Shown here in pieces: positions 1 through 8,083 of a stretch of DNA of 42,420 nucleotides. Each line of letters opens with the position of its first letter. The stretch's first letter is position 1. This DNA comes from Candidatus Competibacter sp. (lineage in GTDB: Bacteria > Pseudomonadota > Gammaproteobacteria > Competibacterales > Competibacteraceae): positions 1 to 42,420 of the forward strand of contig JARSSH010000001.1 of the NCBI GenBank assembly GCA_029624815.1. Reading direction: 5' to 3'. Made by a program: the position numbers and the translations under genes. The notes under the pieces are model-generated. The model did not search any database. It saw nothing but the letters and a program-made list of their open reading frames with translations, and was not told the DNA's origin.

Positions 1-189
1 GGCGGGAGAGGGGTCGGGGGTGAGGGCGTCCGTTATCACCGATCAATCCACAACTTACAGAGGATTGCTATAGTGATCCCCAAGTTTTGGGCAGTTAAAG
101 TGGTTTCCAAGGGTTGACCATCCCGTGCGTCGTCGGAGATTCCAGCAAAGATCCACTGTTGCTCGGAAAGCCTATATTGCTAAGCAAGG

Positions 190-288
190 CTATTGCGCCC
201 ACCCTCCGGAATTGGTGACCCCGCCAATTCGAGTAGCCAGATCCGGGTGTTCCTGAAACAGACGATAAAACAGGCTATAGGCTTCCAT
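190..288 (-). pseudogene. 32-aa ORF, possible truncated DUF2887/Rpn-like remnant
   Basis: A short ORF begins 12 nt after the stop of the upstream membrane-protein gene, with GAGATAAG ahead of the ATG as a weak ribosome site. It starts MEAYSLFYRLFQEHPDL and then runs to a stop after 32 residues. The beginning is reminiscent of the N-terminus of DUF2887 (Rpn/PD-(D/E)XK-like) proteins, which are normally over 200 aa, so this may be the stump of a truncated gene. It could equally be a chance ORF. I see no function in it. Confidence 0.3.
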
Positions 289-300
289 TTCGATCTTATC

Positions 301-1623
301 TCAAACCTCCAACATCGTCCCATATGCATACAGTAGCATCACCCCCACCCCCAGACACCTGAGCACGTAGTCGGCGTTCCAGCGCAGGAAGGCGTAGCCG
401 TCGATCCCATAGCGGCCTTGCATCATCAGGTGCAGGCCGGACAGCGGGTTGGCCGGCACGCCGATAGCCCAGCTCATCAATAGGGTGATCGCCAGCAGAT
501 TGGGTTCGGGGTGCAGCGGCGCCAGCCAGACCCCGAAGCTGGCGATGGTGATGACCGGATGCACGCCCAAGGCGGCGGCGCCGACCATGACCAGCAACAG
601 CAGGCTGGCCTGCGGCGCTCCGAATCGCTCGAACGGCAGCCAATCCCCCAGCGTTCCAGCCAAGCCAATCAGACCCGCCGCCAGCACGCCCGCCGCCAAA
701 AACAACGCCAATTCGTTGACCGTGCTGGCCAAGCCTTGCGTCACATGATCCTTGAGCGGGAGCCGCGCCGCGAATCCATGCCGCGCGACCAGAATCAGAA
801 CCGTCAGCAACGGCGCGCTGAGGGCGACGATGGCCAGGATCGACCAATCCGGCGTCCAGGCGTGGACGGTCAGCACGATAAGCACCAGCAGGCCGGGAAT
901 CCACAATGCGCTGAAACGCATGGGGTAACCGATGAACGGCGCCCCCAACTTGGGATTCTCGGGATCGATTTCGCGGGCGGTCAGCCAGAGGGCGAACGCG
1001 GCCATCGGCAGGCCCGCCAACACGACGACGCCCAGCCGCGCGCCCGGCGCGTAGGTCAGCGCGGCGGCCATGGCCGAAAAGAACGGCGACCAGAACGCCG
1101 CCGCCGCGAAACCCCGGGTCAGCGCCAGCGCCCGGCGCTTGCCCAGACGCCCGCGGGTGGCCATGCGGTCACCCAGGATCACCACGGTGGACAGGTTGAT
1201 CACCGCGCCGAACAGATGCACCCCAAGCAGGGTCCGCCATAAGGCTTTTCGACCGCGTGGCGCGGGTAGGCCGGGATCTGCTTCGCCCGGCCGGGTCACC
1301 AGCCGTAGAAAGGACACGGCCGCCAGCAGGCTGACCAGTCCCTGATTACCGGCAAGAATCCGGGTCGGATCGAGCGCTGCGCCATGCAGGGTTCCCCAGG
1401 CAATGCCGGCGACTCCGAGCCCGATCAACCAGGCGCTTTGAATGCGCTGCCGCCAGCTCAATCGATAACTTAGCAGCAGGGCGGCGGTCCAACCCAATAG
1501 TCCGGCGGGCAGCAGCGATACGCCTGGAGCGACCGAGGCGGCGATCATCAGCGCCAACAGAACGCCGGCCAGAGCGTCGCGACGAACAGGCGACAGCATG
1601 GAAGGAAGGGTGCGGTGTTGCAC
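301..1623 (-). CDS. Polytopic inner-membrane protein, transporter-like, family not recognised
   Basis: This 440-aa protein is almost entirely hydrophobic, with about ten to twelve likely membrane helices separated by short loops with Arg. A segment near residues 305-325 (VNELALFLAAGVLAAGL) and another near 345-370 (ALGVHPVITIASFGVWLAP) resemble the paired hairpins of secondary transporters of the ion-transporter superfamily. I cannot assign a substrate. The start is GTG at 1623 or ATG at 1599; neither has a good ribosome site. It is transcribed away from the lipoprotein gene that begins at 1760, so the 137 bases between them hold both promoters. Being membrane-embedded is near certain; being a transporter is an inference. 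Confidence 0.7.
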   Translation of the reverse strand: MQHRTLPSMLSPVRRDALAGVLLALMIAASVAPGVSLLPAGLLGWTAALLLSYRLSWRQRIQSAWLIGLGVAGIAWGTLHGAALDPTRILAGNQGLVSLLAAVSFLRLVTRPGEADPGLPAPRGRKALWRTLLGVHLFGAVINLSTVVILGDRMATRGRLGKRRALALTRGFAAAAFWSPFFSAMAAALTYAPGARLGVVVLAGLPMAAFALWLTAREIDPENPKLGAPFIGYPMRFSALWIPGLLVLIVLTVHAWTPDWSILAIVALSAPLLTVLILVARHGFAARLPLKDHVTQGLASTVNELALFLAAGVLAAGLIGLAGTLGDWLPFERFGAPQASLLLLVMVGAAALGVHPVITIASFGVWLAPLHPEPNLLAITLLMSWAIGVPANPLSGLHLMMQGRYGIDGYAFLRWNADYVLRCLGVGVMLLYAYGTMLEV

Positions 1624-1704
1624 GGCGAGAGATGGGAATCCATTGGCGGCGGGCAGTTCAGTCGCGATTCAGTGTCGCCGACTATGTTGACGGGTGAGTT
1701 TGGC

Positions 1705-1710
1705 TATAAT
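1705..1710 (+). promoter_or_regulatory. Candidate -10 box for the lipoprotein gene
   Basis: A perfect TATAAT lies 50 nt before the lipoprotein start codon. A TTGACG at 1687-1692 is only 12 nt upstream, too close for a normal sigma-70 -35 box, so the -35 element is unresolved and only the -10 is proposed. Confidence 0.35.
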
Positions 1711-1759
1711 GCCCGACCGATTTCAATTCGAACAATGCCGATGCGCGACGAGGTGGACG

Positions 1760-2230
1760 ATGCGATCGATGAAAACGACGGCGACGGTGGCGGTGGTGCT
1801 GGCGGCGGGCTTGGTGTTGAGCGGCTGTCCGGCCAGCATGTCCGGCGGTGCTTATAGCCGTAGTCAGGCCCGTGAAGCTCAGGATGTGCGCTTGGGCTAT
1901 GTGGAGAGCGTCCGTCAGGTACTGATCGAGGGAACCAAGAGCGGTGTGGGCGCGGTGGGCGGCGCGGCCTTGGGTGGCCTGGCCGGTAGCACCATCGGCA
2001 AGGGCCGGGGTCAGGTGGCCGGCGCCATCGGCGGGGCCGTGCTGGGTGGTTTGGCCGGCTCGGCGATCGAGGAGAACGCGACCCGGCAGCCGGGCCTGGA
2101 AATCACCGTCCAGTTGGACAACGGTCGGATGCTGGCCGTCACTCAGGCCGCCGACGAGCCGTTTTATCCCGGCGACCGGGTGCGAGTGTTGACCGGTTAC
2201 GACGGCACGACCCGGGTGGCGCATTATTGA
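1760..2230 (+). CDS. Glycine-zipper outer-membrane lipoprotein (SlyB / 17-kDa antigen type)
   Basis: This is a 156-aa lipoprotein of the SlyB/Rickettsia 17-kDa surface antigen type. A lipoprotein signal peptide ends in the lipobox LSGC with Cys23. A glycine-rich stretch at about residues 62-100 has the GxxxG spacing of a two-helix glycine zipper (GAVGGAALGGLAGSTIGKG, then GAIGGAVLGGLAGSAIEE). The C-terminal region (ITVQLDNGRMLAVTQ and PGDRVRVLTG) is the usual small beta-rich tail. Such proteins sit in the outer membrane and support envelope integrity. The ATG at 1760 was chosen because GAGGTGG precedes it closely and it gives a normal signal peptide; ATG at 1769 is possible. No neighbouring gene suggests a partner. 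Confidence 0.85.
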   Translation: MRSMKTTATVAVVLAAGLVLSGCPASMSGGAYSRSQAREAQDVRLGYVESVRQVLIEGTKSGVGAVGGAALGGLAGSTIGKGRGQVAGAIGGAVLGGLAGSAIEENATRQPGLEITVQLDNGRMLAVTQAADEPFYPGDRVRVLTGYDGTTRVAHY

Positions 2231-2279
2231 AATTGAAATGAACTGAAATTGAAATGGCTTGCCCGCATTCGGCCCTTTT

Positions 2280-2312
2280 CCCGTCACGGGACAGAGTCGA
2301 TGACGTGACGGG
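2280..2312. terminator. Inverted repeat between convergent genes
   Basis: Arms CCCGTCACG (2280-2288) and CGTGACGGG (2304-2312) form a perfect 9-bp stem between the lipoprotein gene and the convergent hypothetical gene. There is no T-tract on either side, so terminator function is only suggested by position. Confidence 0.4.
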
Positions 2313-2333
2313 TTGTCGGGCGTGCCCACCCTG

Positions 2334-3623
2334 TTAATGCAGCCGCTCCGTTGACGCCGGCAAGTCGGCGACGGTCGCGGCCCGCAAGTTTCGCCCGCTC
2401 TCCGAGTACAGCAGCCGGCCTGGATGCAGGACTTGCCGTTCGGTGCCCTGTTCGTCGCAGCGCTGGATCAGCCGGTCGACGATCGTATTTAAGCCCCGCG
2501 GTCGCAACGGGTAGTGATGTTCCAGTCGCAGCAATTGTCCGTTGTCGTCCAGGGTGGTGACCGTATAGGCCAGGGTGCCCAGTTCCGGGTCGGCCTGGTT
2601 GGTGATCGACATCCGCCGTTCCGGGTGCGCGCTGTCGTTCTGGAAAATCGCTTCGACCAGATAATCCCCCGACAGGCAGGGAATTTCCCGCAACGCCGCC
2701 TTCGCCGCCTCGCCGTCCGCGACGGCCAGCGTTGCTTCGAGTTGCGGGTTGGCCAGCACCCAGCGCACATGCAGTCCATAAGCCTCCAAAGCCAGGGCAT
2801 ATTGCCGCTGCGAGCGCGCCCAGCGCCGGTAACCTTCCCCCAGTTCGGCCGCCGGTAGGGAGCGGCCCGGCCCAAACTGCGCCCAGTCGTCGAAGGTATA
2901 AAACGGGGTATGGGCGTGATCGCCGGCCACCAGGAAGCGGTTGCCGCCGTCCAGAGTCACGGAGCGGACGCCGGGCCGTTCGAACCAGGACTGCTCCAGC
3001 AATTCCCACAGCGGCAGCAGACCGTTGCCATCCAGTTGTACCCGCAGCAGCGCGCACAGATCGCCGATGGTGGCGTAGGACAGATTCGTCGCGGTCAGTC
3101 CGAACGCCCGCTGGACCGCCTCGCGCGTAGCCTGCGAGGTTTCGCCATCTTGCAGCAGGGTGTTTTCCATGACGCGCGCCAACCGGGCGATGTCGTCGCG
3201 GGGGCCGACGAAACAGAACGGCAGCAACAGCAGGGGACCGGAACCGGGCCGGCGCTGTGGGTCGATGCCGGCGACGGGGAAATAGCCGCGGTCGCTGCCC
3301 AGGGCGATCAGGCGGGGTTTGAATATCCGGTCGCGGTCGCTGCCGCTGTACAATTCGCTTAGGGCGCCAATCAGGGGAAAGCCGGGGCGGAGAATCTCGG
3401 TCTGATCGTACAGCGCCCCCGGCAGGATCAATCCCAGATGGTGGATGCCGTCGAGAATACGGTCCAAATCCTTGGCAAGATGGCTGGCCAGGGCGGTGGC
3501 GGCCGTCACGCTCAGCGGTTCGGGCGGCACGCCGGTGAAATCGGCCCGTTGCGGGTCCAGTTCGAGCGCCAGCAAGCCGGCGTAGTGACTGATTTCGTTC
3601 GATGCGGTAGGGGTTATGGCCAC
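2334..3623 (-). CDS. Hypothetical protein, 429 aa, not recognised
   Basis: I do not recognise this protein. It has GTG at 3623 as start, with AAGAGAT upstream. It has no signal peptide and no obvious membrane helix, and is acidic and soluble-looking with mixed alpha/beta composition. Segments such as LLLLPFCFVGPRDDIARLARVMENTLL near residues 130-160 and a C-terminal TERQVLHPGRLLYSE are not motifs I can link to a family. Codon use is the same high-GC pattern as the neighbours, and the frame is open over its whole length, so it is very likely a real resident gene. It is divergent from mcd and convergent with the lipoprotein gene, so it stands as a single transcription unit. Confidence 0.7.
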   Translation of the reverse strand: MAITPTASNEISHYAGLLALELDPQRADFTGVPPEPLSVTAATALASHLAKDLDRILDGIHHLGLILPGALYDQTEILRPGFPLIGALSELYSGSDRDRIFKPRLIALGSDRGYFPVAGIDPQRRPGSGPLLLLPFCFVGPRDDIARLARVMENTLLQDGETSQATREAVQRAFGLTATNLSYATIGDLCALLRVQLDGNGLLPLWELLEQSWFERPGVRSVTLDGGNRFLVAGDHAHTPFYTFDDWAQFGPGRSLPAAELGEGYRRWARSQRQYALALEAYGLHVRWVLANPQLEATLAVADGEAAKAALREIPCLSGDYLVEAIFQNDSAHPERRMSITNQADPELGTLAYTVTTLDDNGQLLRLEHHYPLRPRGLNTIVDRLIQRCDEQGTERQVLHPGRLLYSESGRNLRAATVADLPASTERLH

Positions 3624-3959
3624 GATGGATCTCTTGCGTTACGGCGTCGCGCCCGAATTGCGGAGGCGCCCGCCATGACGATTGGAGGGGTGATTGGGGG
3701 AATCAGGGTCACGCCCCGGTTCTGGCAATCCCCGATTATAAGGGATAATCCCAGGCGGACCGACCCGCTCGCGCCAGGATCGGCAATACGGCTTACAGCG
3801 ACCGCATTGCGAAATGCAAGCGGCCGATTTCCACCGGAGTTTTTTGCCGCCGCGCCGCTTCAAACCGTGTGCTCCAAGCGATTTTCCCTTACACTTCGCC
3901 GTTAGAACTTACTAAATTTATGGTTTTCGCGAATAACCGTCACCAGATGAGGTAAACCC
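3624..3959. other. Divergent intergenic region upstream of mcd
   Basis: This 336-base stretch separates the unrecognised gene (minus) from mcd (plus). Short ORFs in it look like chance frames. It becomes AT-richer from about 3900, and ATGAGGT at 3950-3956 is the mcd ribosome site. Apart from a weak candidate promoter I see no RNA gene or repeat. Confidence 0.5.
3889..3918 (+). promoter_or_regulatory. Weak candidate sigma-70 promoter for mcd-mch
   Basis: TTACAC (3889-3894, 4/6 match) and TAAATT (3913-3918, 4/6 match) are 18 nt apart. They lie about 40 nt before the mcd start, in the only AT-rich part of the gap. The matches are imperfect. Confidence 0.3.
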
Positions 3960-5681
3960 ATGTCCGCACCGATCCAGAATCCGGCAGAGCAGTTGCAGCA
4001 GGCCGCCCTGGCGCTAAACGCCGTCCAGAAAGCGCTCGACTTTGCGTTGGCGGATCTCAAGGAACGGACCCAGAAAGCCGATGGCAAGGTATCCGCCGCG
4101 CTGCTCGACCAACACCAACTGGTGAGCTACGACCTGGCGCTGTCCTGCGCGGAAGTCACCGGCGCCCGCTTCATGCTCGATTACGCCCAGCGCGCGCGCG
4201 CGGCCGGCGGCGGCCCGACCGGCGAGGCGATCCTGGAAGAGCGGTTTGCGCTACTGTTCGCCGCCGAGGCCATTCAGGGCGTCCGCAACCGTCTGAGCGC
4301 CCGCCCGGCCGATTTCGGCCTGAACGACAACTGGCTGAACGCCACCGTGGATCATCCGGCGGTGCGTGGGTTCTGCCTGGCGCAATTGCCGGCGGCCACG
4401 CTCGCCGACCTGGGTCAGCGGGTGCGCAGTCAGGATGGCGTGACCGGCGCCTATCTGCTGGACGACCATCACGAGATGATGCGCGACACCTTCCGCCGGG
4501 TGGCCGAGGAAGTGGTGATGCCGCTGGCCGAGGAAATCCACCGCCACGATCTCGACATTCCCGACACCATCCTCGATCAGGTCCGGGAAATGGGCTGCTT
4601 CGGCATTTCCATTCCGGAACGCTTCGGCGGCATCCAGAGCGACGAGCACGAAGACAATCTGGGCATGATCGTGGTCACCGAGGAACTGACTCGCGGTTCG
4701 CTGGGCGCCGCCGGCAGCCTGATCACCCGGCCCGAGATCCTGTCCAAGGCGCTGCTCAAGGGCGGCACCGAGGAGCAGAAAGAGCAGTGGCTGCCGCAAC
4801 TGGCGTCCGGCGAACTGCTGTGCGCGGTGGCGGTGACCGAACCCAACTACGGCTCCGACGTGGCCAACATGCGGCTGAAAGCCACCCGAACCGAGGGCGG
4901 CTGGCTGCTGAACGGCGCCAAAACCTGGTGTACCTTCGGCGGTAAGGCCGGGGTGCTGCTGATTTTGGCCCGCACCAACCCCGACATTTCCATCGGCCAT
5001 CGCGGCCTGTCGATGTTCCTGCTGGAGAAGCCGACGTATCCCGGCCATGCCTTCGAGTTTACTCAGGAAAGCGGCGGCAAGCTGACCGGTAAGGCCATTT
5101 CCACCATCGGCTATCGCGGGATGCACTCCTTCGACCTGTTCTTCGACAACGTTTTTGTCCCGGAAGAAAACATGCTGGGCGGGCCGAAAGGCGAGGGCAA
5201 GGGCTTCTATTTCACCATGGCCGGTTTTGCCGGCGGTCGCATTCAAACCGCTGCTCGGGCGGTGGGCGTCATGCAGGCGGCTTACGAACGGGCGCTGAGC
5301 TACGCCCAGGAACGGGTGGTCTTCGGCTATCCCATCGGCGACTACCCGCTGACTCAGACGAAACTGGCGCGGATGGCGACCTATCTGGCGGTGAGCCGGC
5401 AGTTCACCTATTCGGTGGGTCGGCTGATGGATCAGGGCGAGGGCGACATGGAAGCCAGCCTGGTCAAGTTTTTCACCTGCAAGACCGCCGAGTGGGTGAC
5501 CCGCGAGGCCTTGCAGATTCACGGCGGCATGGGTTACGCCGAGGAAATGCCGGTCAGCCGCTATTTTATCGATGCGCGGGTGCTGTCGATCTTCGAAGGC
5601 GCCGAGGAAACCCTGGCCTTGAAGGTGATCGCCCGTTCGCTGGTGGACAACGCCAAGGCCAAGGCGGAAGTGGAGGTTTGA
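3960..5681 (+). CDS. mcd: (2S)-Methylsuccinyl-CoA dehydrogenase
   Basis: This FAD enzyme oxidises (2S)-methylsuccinyl-CoA to mesaconyl-CoA in the ethylmalonyl-CoA pathway. At 573 aa it is much longer than an ordinary acyl-CoA dehydrogenase (about 380 aa) because of an N-terminal helical extension of roughly 160 residues, a known trait of Mcd. The dehydrogenase core follows: the mid-domain VAVTEPNYGSDVANM, the substrate/FAD region GGKLTGKAISTIGYRGMHSF, and the C-terminal helical domain with ALQIHGGMGYAEE. The catalytic base is most likely Glu546 in the IFEGAEETLALK segment, where acyl-CoA dehydrogenases have YEG. The start has a good ribosome site (ATGAGGT). mch follows after 3 nt, consistent with a two-gene operon. 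Electrons would go to ETF, not encoded here. Confidence 0.93.
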   Translation: MSAPIQNPAEQLQQAALALNAVQKALDFALADLKERTQKADGKVSAALLDQHQLVSYDLALSCAEVTGARFMLDYAQRARAAGGGPTGEAILEERFALLFAAEAIQGVRNRLSARPADFGLNDNWLNATVDHPAVRGFCLAQLPAATLADLGQRVRSQDGVTGAYLLDDHHEMMRDTFRRVAEEVVMPLAEEIHRHDLDIPDTILDQVREMGCFGISIPERFGGIQSDEHEDNLGMIVVTEELTRGSLGAAGSLITRPEILSKALLKGGTEEQKEQWLPQLASGELLCAVAVTEPNYGSDVANMRLKATRTEGGWLLNGAKTWCTFGGKAGVLLILARTNPDISIGHRGLSMFLLEKPTYPGHAFEFTQESGGKLTGKAISTIGYRGMHSFDLFFDNVFVPEENMLGGPKGEGKGFYFTMAGFAGGRIQTAARAVGVMQAAYERALSYAQERVVFGYPIGDYPLTQTKLARMATYLAVSRQFTYSVGRLMDQGEGDMEASLVKFFTCKTAEWVTREALQIHGGMGYAEEMPVSRYFIDARVLSIFEGAEETLALKVIARSLVDNAKAKAEVEV

Positions 5682-5684
5682 GCC

Positions 5685-6857
5685 ATGAGTTTCTCGATGC
5701 GACTGAGCGAACAAGCGGAAGTGGCGGGGTCGGTGGCGGTCAACCTGGAATGGGTGCGGCGACCGCAGTACGGGCGCTATCTGGATGAGTTCGTACCGGG
5801 GCAGGTGTTCGTCCATCCGCGCGGCTACACCTTCGAGCGGGGTCCGATGCTGGATTTCGCCCGGGTGTTCATGCAGTGCAACCCGCTGTATCTGAATCTG
5901 GAATACGCCAGGGCGCACGGCTTCCCGGATTTGCCGGCCAGCCCGCAGATGGTGTTCAACGTGGTGCTGTCGCTGGGGGTGCACAACGATTCCGAAAAAG
6001 CCATCGCCAATCTCGGTTATTACAACGTGCAATTCCTCCGTCCGGTCTATCCGGGCGACACTCTGCGCGGCTACACCAAGGTGATGGATCGCAAGGCGCG
6101 CGGCGAAGACAAACCGGGTATCGTGTTGATTCGCACCTTGGGCGTGAACCAGCATAACCAGGTGGTGTTGCAGTACGAACGCAAGATCATGGTCGGCTAT
6201 CGCGGCGACCGCCTGCCGACCACCCCCGCGCCGACCACGCCGGTCGAATTTCCGTGGGTGGAGCATCCGGTGATGGATCTGCCGATCAACGCGGGTGGCT
6301 ATCCCAGCCAGTTGACCGGCCCCAACACCTATTTCGAGGACTTTTCCCTCGGCGACCTGATTGTCCACGCCAACGGCCGCACCATCACCGACGAGCACAT
6401 GGCCTGGACCTACTTGGTCGGTAATACCCATCCGCTGCATTTCGACCGGGTGTACAGCACCGGTCTATCGGGCAAGATGAGCGGCGAGCCGATTGTGTAC
6501 GGCGGCTTGGTGTTCGCCTGGCTGGAGGGCCTGGCCAGCCGCGATGTCAGTGAGAACGCGCTGTGGGAATTGGGTTTCACCGAGGGTTATCACACCCAGC
6601 CGGCGGTGTCCGGCGATACGGTGGCGGCGCTCTCCAGAGTAGTGGCGACCGAGACCCTGCTCAATAGCGACGCCGCTGGCATCGTGACCTTCCAGTTCAT
6701 TGGTGTGAAGAACATCAGCGCCGCCGCCGCGCTGGAAACCCATGGCGCGGATTTGTTTATCAAGGAGAACGATAAGCAGAAGCTGAGCAAGGAGAAGCTC
6801 AGCAGCAAGATCTTCGAGATCGAACGGCGGTTGTTGATCAAGCGGCGACCAGTGTGA
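5685..6857 (+). CDS. mch: Mesaconyl-C1-CoA hydratase (beta-methylmalyl-CoA dehydratase)
   Basis: This enzyme adds water to mesaconyl-CoA, giving beta-methylmalyl-CoA, the substrate of malyl-CoA lyase. The 390-aa protein has two MaoC-like hotdog units. The first is around residues 25-165 (FVHPRGYTFERGPMLDFARVF, NVQFLRPVYPGDTL). The second is around 205-340, with the hydratase-type segment DEHMAWTYLVGNTHPLHFD followed by GEPIVYGGLVFAWLEG. The first unit looks less canonical at its active site, as is usual for double-hotdog hydratases. It is slightly longer than the characterised enzymes (about 350 aa), with a lysine-rich tail. It starts 3 nt after mcd, preceded by GGAGGTTTGAGCC. Together they are the oxidation and hydration steps of the EMC pathway. 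Confidence 0.9.
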   Translation: MSFSMRLSEQAEVAGSVAVNLEWVRRPQYGRYLDEFVPGQVFVHPRGYTFERGPMLDFARVFMQCNPLYLNLEYARAHGFPDLPASPQMVFNVVLSLGVHNDSEKAIANLGYYNVQFLRPVYPGDTLRGYTKVMDRKARGEDKPGIVLIRTLGVNQHNQVVLQYERKIMVGYRGDRLPTTPAPTTPVEFPWVEHPVMDLPINAGGYPSQLTGPNTYFEDFSLGDLIVHANGRTITDEHMAWTYLVGNTHPLHFDRVYSTGLSGKMSGEPIVYGGLVFAWLEGLASRDVSENALWELGFTEGYHTQPAVSGDTVAALSRVVATETLLNSDAAGIVTFQFIGVKNISAAAALETHGADLFIKENDKQKLSKEKLSSKIFEIERRLLIKRRPV

Positions 6858-6872
6858 GGTGAGGATAAGGCT

Positions 6873-6890
6873 CTCCTCCGCAAGGGGGAG
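6873..6890 (+). terminator. Possible terminator hairpin after mch
   Basis: A 7-bp GC-rich stem (one G-T pair) with a GCAA loop starts 15 nt after the mch stop codon. No T-tract follows, so it may be only an RNA-stabilising hairpin. Confidence 0.35.
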
Positions 6891-6956
6891 GGCTATAAGT
6901 GCGGATAAGTTTTTCGCCTACTTTATCGGTTATTGACAACATACAAAGACAAGATT

Positions 6957-7586
6957 ATGCAAAGACTAAAAATTATTGAATTAAAAGATGGCGGTCAAGC
7001 TAAACATATTGGCTTACAAATTGGTGATTTTCTCAATACCTATAACAATATTCCACTAAAAACATCCGAATCTCTTTCGGAGGTAATGCGCAAGCATGAA
7101 GGTGAAGTACATAAGCTGCATATAATACGAGATTTTCAGGGATTTGAGATTAATGTAACTGCAGGTTCGCTTGGTATTGATGTTATACCTAATTATGTTG
7201 CCGATATTTCCGATCCAGAAGAGGTTAGGCAAGCACAGATAAGACGACTAGCAGAGAATATGCCAATAAGCACGACTCCATTTATGCCAGGGTTCCGAAC
7301 AGTTAAAGTGGTGAATATTGTTACATCAGAGTGTGTGCTGGGTATTAATATGTTAATGGATCTTTTTGCTTCAGTTTCTGATATTGTTGGAGGGCGTAGT
7401 AAGACTACTCAATCGGCACTCCGAGATGCTCGGTATACTTGTTTACGAGAACTCAAGTCTGAAGCTGCACAAATTGGCGCAAACGCAATTATCGGTGTTA
7501 GCTTTCATTACAGTGAGCTCTCAGGTGGTGGAAAATCAATGTTATTTCTTGTTGCATCTGGAACCGCTGTCTGCATTGAACCTTGA
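6957..7586 (+). CDS. PDZ-YbjQ (UPF0145) two-domain protein
   Basis: This 209-aa cytoplasmic protein combines two small domains. Residues about 1-80 look like a degenerate PDZ fold (LKIIELKDGGQAKHIGLQIGDFL, a ligand-groove-like start). Residues about 100-209 match the YbjQ/UPF0145 domain, including GINMLMDLFASVSDIVGGRS, AAQIGANAIIGVSFHY and a terminal VASGTAVCIE. YbjQ proteins form pentamers; their function is poorly defined. The base composition is far more AT-rich (about 40% GC) than mch just upstream, which suggests horizontal acquisition. ATG at 6957 is chosen; TTG at 6933 would add eight residues. Neither has a convincing ribosome site. There is no evident link to the EMC pathway. Confidence 0.8.
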   Translation: MQRLKIIELKDGGQAKHIGLQIGDFLNTYNNIPLKTSESLSEVMRKHEGEVHKLHIIRDFQGFEINVTAGSLGIDVIPNYVADISDPEEVRQAQIRRLAENMPISTTPFMPGFRTVKVVNIVTSECVLGINMLMDLFASVSDIVGGRSKTTQSALRDARYTCLRELKSEAAQIGANAIIGVSFHYSELSGGGKSMLFLVASGTAVCIEP

Positions 7587-7608
7587 ATTGATACCAAGAA
7601 CCTTTATC

Positions 7609-7713
7609 TGGCTCCCACGCTGGAGCATGGGGAGCCACGTTCTAGGCGACGCTCCGGCGTCGCGGGTCGCTGGAGCAGTCCAAGCGGCGTTCCCACGCTG
7701 GAGCGTGGGAACG
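7609..7713. repeat. Dispersed hairpin (REP-like) repeat
   Basis: Two hairpins flank a GC-rich centre. The left one pairs TGGCTCCC with GGGAGCCA (7609-7637). The right one is a perfect 12-bp stem, CGTTCCCACGCT-GG-AGCGTGGGAACG (7688-7713). Elements of this 'cgttcccacgctggagcgtgggaacg' type are scattered through many gammaproteobacterial genomes (recollection, not a search). It sits just after the PDZ-YbjQ stop codon and abuts a truncated antitoxin relic. Confidence 0.75.
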
Positions 7714-7726
7714 AGAATAAAAAGAA

Positions 7727-8004
7727 TTGGAACTTGCCATTTCCAAACTATCTTCCGATGAACTGACGAGCTTTGCTGAATGGGGCTGATCAATGGGATC
7801 GTCAAATCGAAGCTAACCAATCTTTGTCATATTAAATTAATAACTTATTGAATCATAAAATAAATTTAAATTTATGGCACTACACTAAAATAAGTTGGCA
7901 TGATTTTAATCTATTTAAATCAATAAAATAAATCGTATGGCACTACAATTGATAAAGATGGGTTAACATCTTTAGCGGGCCGATTAGATTCTGCCGGAAA
8001 ACGC
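7727..8004 (+). pseudogene. Decayed antitoxin-like gene interrupted by a MITE-like insert
   Basis: Starting at 7727 the sequence encodes LELAISKLSSDELTSFAEW and then stops. A different frame continues with ADQWDRQIEAN up to about 7817. After an AT-rich insert the reading resumes at about 7971 with LAGRLDSAGKR. Put together this matches the typical layout of small antitoxin-like proteins encoded upstream of RelE/ParE-type toxins (…FAEWF…QWDRQIEAD…LAGRLD…, from memory). It lacks a start codon region, has at least one frameshift, and no toxin follows. It is therefore a dead gene. Confidence 0.6.
7812..7967. mobile_element. MITE-like element with imperfect terminal inverted repeats
   Basis: The left end GCTAACCAATCTTTGTCA (7812-7829) and the reverse complement of the right end, GTTAACCCATCTTTATCA (7950-7967), agree at 15 of 18 positions. 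The roughly 156-bp element has no coding capacity and is very AT-rich. Inside it TATGGCACTACA occurs twice as a direct repeat (7873-7884 and 7936-7947). It interrupts the antitoxin relic exactly between QIEAN and LAGRLD. TAAC next to both ends could be a target duplication or part of the ends. Confidence 0.6.
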
Positions 8005-8083
8005 ACCGAATGAGATTTTTGAAGATGATTTAGCGTTATCTCCTTGAATTATCTTACCATCCCGATAGTTAAGGTTATTTTAT

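Noticed and set aside
1-189. Gene or RNA at the left edge
   Set aside because: No convincing frame, hairpin-plus-T-run or RNA fold was recognised; left unannotated.
1687-1710. TTGACG...TATAAT as a full sigma-70 promoter
   Set aside because: The spacing is 12 nt rather than 16-18, so only the -10 box was kept.
4251-6440. 729-aa open frame antisense to mcd and mch
   Set aside because: It is the complement of two clear enzyme genes, with His/Gln/Gly-rich low-complexity composition typical of antisense frames in high-GC DNA.
6933-6961. TTGACA...TATGCA as a promoter at the start of the PDZ-YbjQ gene
   Set aside because: The -35 is perfect and the spacing is 17, but the -10 matches poorly and covers the start codon itself.
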